From: Roridomyces roridus
Taxonomy: Eukaryota; Basidiomycota; Agaricomycetes; Agaricales; Mycenaceae
DNA length: 20,573 bases
Assembly (NCBI GenBank): GCA_029378245.1
Contig: JARKIF010000408.1
Coordinates: 1-20,573, forward strand
Direction: 5' to 3'
Position 1 is the stretch's first letter. Each line of letters begins with the position of its first letter. The position numbers were made by a program, and so were the translations under genes. The notes beneath the pieces were generated by a model that was not told the DNA's origin, searched no databases, and worked only from the letters and a program-made list of their open reading frames with translations. This document shows, one piece after another, positions 18,637-20,573 of this stretch.

Positions 18637-19649
18637 ATGACCACAACCTATCACGTTCGTCGCCGCTGTACCATCCTCACCAGCCATGTCGTTCCCTATC
18701 GTCCTCGTTCTCGACATGGTGCAATCTGCTCCGCTCCCGGTCATCCTCGTTCGAGTATTTCGACGATTCGGACGACGAAATCGTGTGGAGCGTACGGAGA
18801 TGAATCAATCTCCCCTGTTGCTGCGGCCGCCGACGACGACGACGACGAGGAGGACTTTGTAGTCCTTGGACGTCGGCAACCTTTCAATGATACCTCGACG
18901 CCTACCAACACCGATAAGCCAGAGGACCATCACCTCATCTCTGCCCTCGCGCAGCTTTCTGTCGAGGAGGCACGGCGGAATAATACCAAGCTCCCAGCCG
19001 TTGCGGTTGCGGTGTCATCGGCGGCGGTGGTTTCCACGCGAAACCCAAAGTGGCCCAGACCACTCCTCCGCCGAGTCCCCGAAGTCAAAGGAGCCTCATC
19101 GTCCCCCCAATCTCAATCTCCCCCACTCACCCCGACTCTGAAGAGCTCCAGACGAAAGAGAAATAAGAACAAGAACAAGGCAGTCGGCGGATTTAGCTCG
19201 CGTCCCTCGTCGACGACATTTCGGAGCGGGGAGACAGCGTTAGCGTTTCTGACGAGGGTTATCAAGCCGCGCGTCTAGATATATCAACTCGTACGTCCCC
19301 ATATGAGCTGCTATTCAAGTGCTAAGCGAAGTGTAGATTCCGCGTCGACCAACTCTGTTTGCCGACTGACACTTCTTCATCTTTGCTCATCGAGCTCGCC
19401 TCTGCTCGGCCTCGCTCCTCCCTGCCTCCTCACCGCGGCCAAGGCCATGCTAAGTCGCATGCGTTCCTCAATGTCCGCGAGTATCTCGATGCACGCCAAC
19501 AGGGTCCCGCCGCCGTGCAGAATGTCATGCATCCAAGCAAGGCATCTCTCATCCGCGATTTGAGGAAGAAACGGAACCCTGTGCCTTTGAAATGGGTGAA
19601 GGAGACCGGGCTCGGCGTCTTGCTTGTTACTGCTACCACTAGATTGTAA
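18637..19649 (+). CDS. Conserved basidiomycete protein of unknown function, frame disrupted
   Basis: Coding character is clear but split over frames. The order is: SSSFEYFDDSDDEIVWSV (about 18745-18800), an acidic run with DEEDFVVLGRR (18832-18880), LISALAQLSVEEARR (about 18935-18980), a basic segment KSSRRKRNKNKNKAVGGF, then SLVDDISERGDSVSVSDEGY (about 19205-19270). An intron at 19291-19336 (GTACGT to TGTAG) leads to FRVDQLCLPTDTSSSLLIEL, SHAFLNVREYLDARQQGP and a conserved-looking end, RKKRNPVPLKWVKETGLGV. One break lies near 18800-18810 and another at the CCC of 19204-19206, where one more C would restore the frame; the intron phase is also off by one. The start is uncertain; ATG 18637 is the first candidate. 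I recognise the pattern from basidiomycete proteomes but not a function. Confidence 0.55.
18832..18846 (+). repeat. (GAC)5 microsatellite encoding poly-Asp
   Basis: Five GAC triplets followed by GAGGAGGAC, encoding the acidic run before DFVVLGRR. Coding trinucleotide repeats of this kind tend to vary in length between strains. Confidence 0.9.
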
Positions 19650-19762
19650 CCTTGTCTTGCTGTTGTTGTCTTTTTTTCTTGAACGATTTTTGGAAAATAG
19701 GGTATATTGAACGATAAGTCAACGGCACCGCCGCTCAAATAGATACACTCTATTCAGATAAT

Positions 19763-20573
19763 CTAGTGTGCGTTGGCGCCCGCAACCACGACATTGGTCA
19801 GCTCGAGGAGAACCTGCGCAAAGGCATCCAGGTTCTCCGGGCCGTGGCAGGTGCAGGACGCAGCAGGCGCCGATGAGGAGGTGGGCGCAGACGGGCTGGG
19901 ACTGGGCTTTGCGGACGATGATGGAGGAGCCGCAGAGCTGGATTTCGGGGACTGGGACTCGGGCTGGGCGTAGTATGGGTGGTGGTGGTTGGCGTCGTGT
20001 GTGGTGGTGGTGGTTGGAGTGGTGTGCGTGGTGGTGTGCGTAGTAGGCGTAGGCTGCGCCGTCGTCTTCTTGGTGGTAGGCGTGTCGTCGCCACCTCCAC
20101 CTCCGCCACCCGAACCATCGGCGAAGGACCACGAGCTATAAGATGTATTAGACTATGCGGAACTTGGCACGCATGAAATATCTGACCCGGTGATCACCCC
20201 CAGGCCTTGATCTGCGAAGAACGAGAAAAGACCAGGGGAGAGGTCAAGACCATTTGGGGGACATCCAGGGCACTGGCGAAACTTTTAGGGAACAGACTTG
20301 ACTGGAAACAGAAGACACGGACAGCGTCGACAATTTGTGCTTGGGTCGTTTTGCCACCGTAAGTCATGGTGATCATCTTGAAGCAGTCCGGGCTTGGATA
20401 CGCGGTACCAAAGTTCTGAAAGGCATATGAGGACAAATGCACGGAGAATGCAGGGAGAGGACAGTACATCCTGACTGAGGGCCACAATCTAAAAAGCGTC
20501 AAGACTCGAAGGGGGGATGGCAAATGTTCTCTCACAAAGTCAGAATCCTGGTTGGTTTTACCACAAGCGCCTC
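19763..20573 (-). CDS. Secreted barwin-like double-psi beta-barrel protein, 5' truncated by window edge
   Basis: Partial gene; its signal peptide lies beyond the right edge. Exons inside the window: 20536-20573, 20468-20488, 20323-20415, 20187-20272, 19763-20135. All phases agree. Double-psi beta-barrel (rare lipoprotein A/barwin-like) signatures appear in order: GACGKTNQDSDFIVALSQ, NFGTAYPSPDCFKMI, GGKTTQAQIVDACPGC, NGLDLSPGLFSFFADQG, GVITGSWSF. After the barrel the chain runs into GGGGGG, a Thr/His/Pro-rich stretch (about 20090-19990), a Ser/Pro-rich linker, and an end with SCTCHGPENLDAFAQVLL. Related fungal proteins are small secreted wall- or plant-interaction proteins. Fold assignment is firm; the ligand is unknown. 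It converges with the plus-strand gene ending at 19649, leaving 113 bp between stops. Confidence 0.88.
19985..20060 (-). repeat. Thr/His/Pro codon repeat in the DPBB protein
   Basis: Imperfect ACC/CAC/ACG/CCA triplet repeats encode a tract such as TTHTTTHTTPTTTTTH, then HHHPYY. Likely O-glycosylated linker sequence in a secreted protein (inference). Low complexity makes it a probable site of length variation. Confidence 0.8.

Overview
The window is nuclear DNA of a filamentous basidiomycete, most likely an Agaricomycete. The genes are dense and split by many 40-60 nt GT-AG introns with CT(A/G)A(C/T) branch motifs. Several families are typical of mushroom-forming fungi: a NB-ARC/TPR NLR-like protein, a GH10 xylanase with tiny exons, a barwin-like double-psi beta-barrel (DPBB) protein and a Gds1/APSES-type regulator. 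I saw no tRNA, rRNA, CRISPR array or transposon.

Layout. From the left edge to 16.7 kb every gene reads on the minus strand. In order of increasing coordinate these are: a truncated, frame-disrupted GH10 gene (1-813); linker histone H1 copy 1 (1241-2316); a doubtful small ORF (3155-3540); a conserved fungal protein with an N-myristoylation signal (3684-4366); a two-RRM Pumilio protein of about 1282 aa (4589-8682); a 16-exon NLR-like protein of about 1029 aa (8891-12729); a Gds1 plus APSES/KilA-N-like nuclear protein of about 816 aa (13135-15733); and linker histone H1 copy 2 (16129-16723). Head to head with H1 copy 2, across only 103 bp, lies a plus-strand RCC1/Fmp25-like gene (16827-18507). 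It is followed by a plus-strand basidiomycete protein of unknown function (18637-19649). A secreted DPBB protein on the minus strand runs off the right edge (19763-20573).

The genes do not form a pathway. Two linker histones, a DNA-binding regulator and an RNA-binding regulator are housekeeping or regulatory. The NLR is a candidate innate-immunity or allorecognition receptor. GH10 and DPBB are secreted wall- or plant-polymer proteins. All gene models were built by hand from reading frame, splice signals and family knowledge, without alignment software.

The most notable pattern is that single-base frame breaks, several of them at short homopolymers, cluster at the two ends of the window (0-2 kb and 17-19.3 kb). 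The long genes in the middle keep perfect phase through all exons. This could be patchy assembly quality or gene decay, and the sequence alone cannot decide. I found no convincing previously undescribed multi-gene system; the NLR and the Gds1/APSES fusion are the most interesting single genes.
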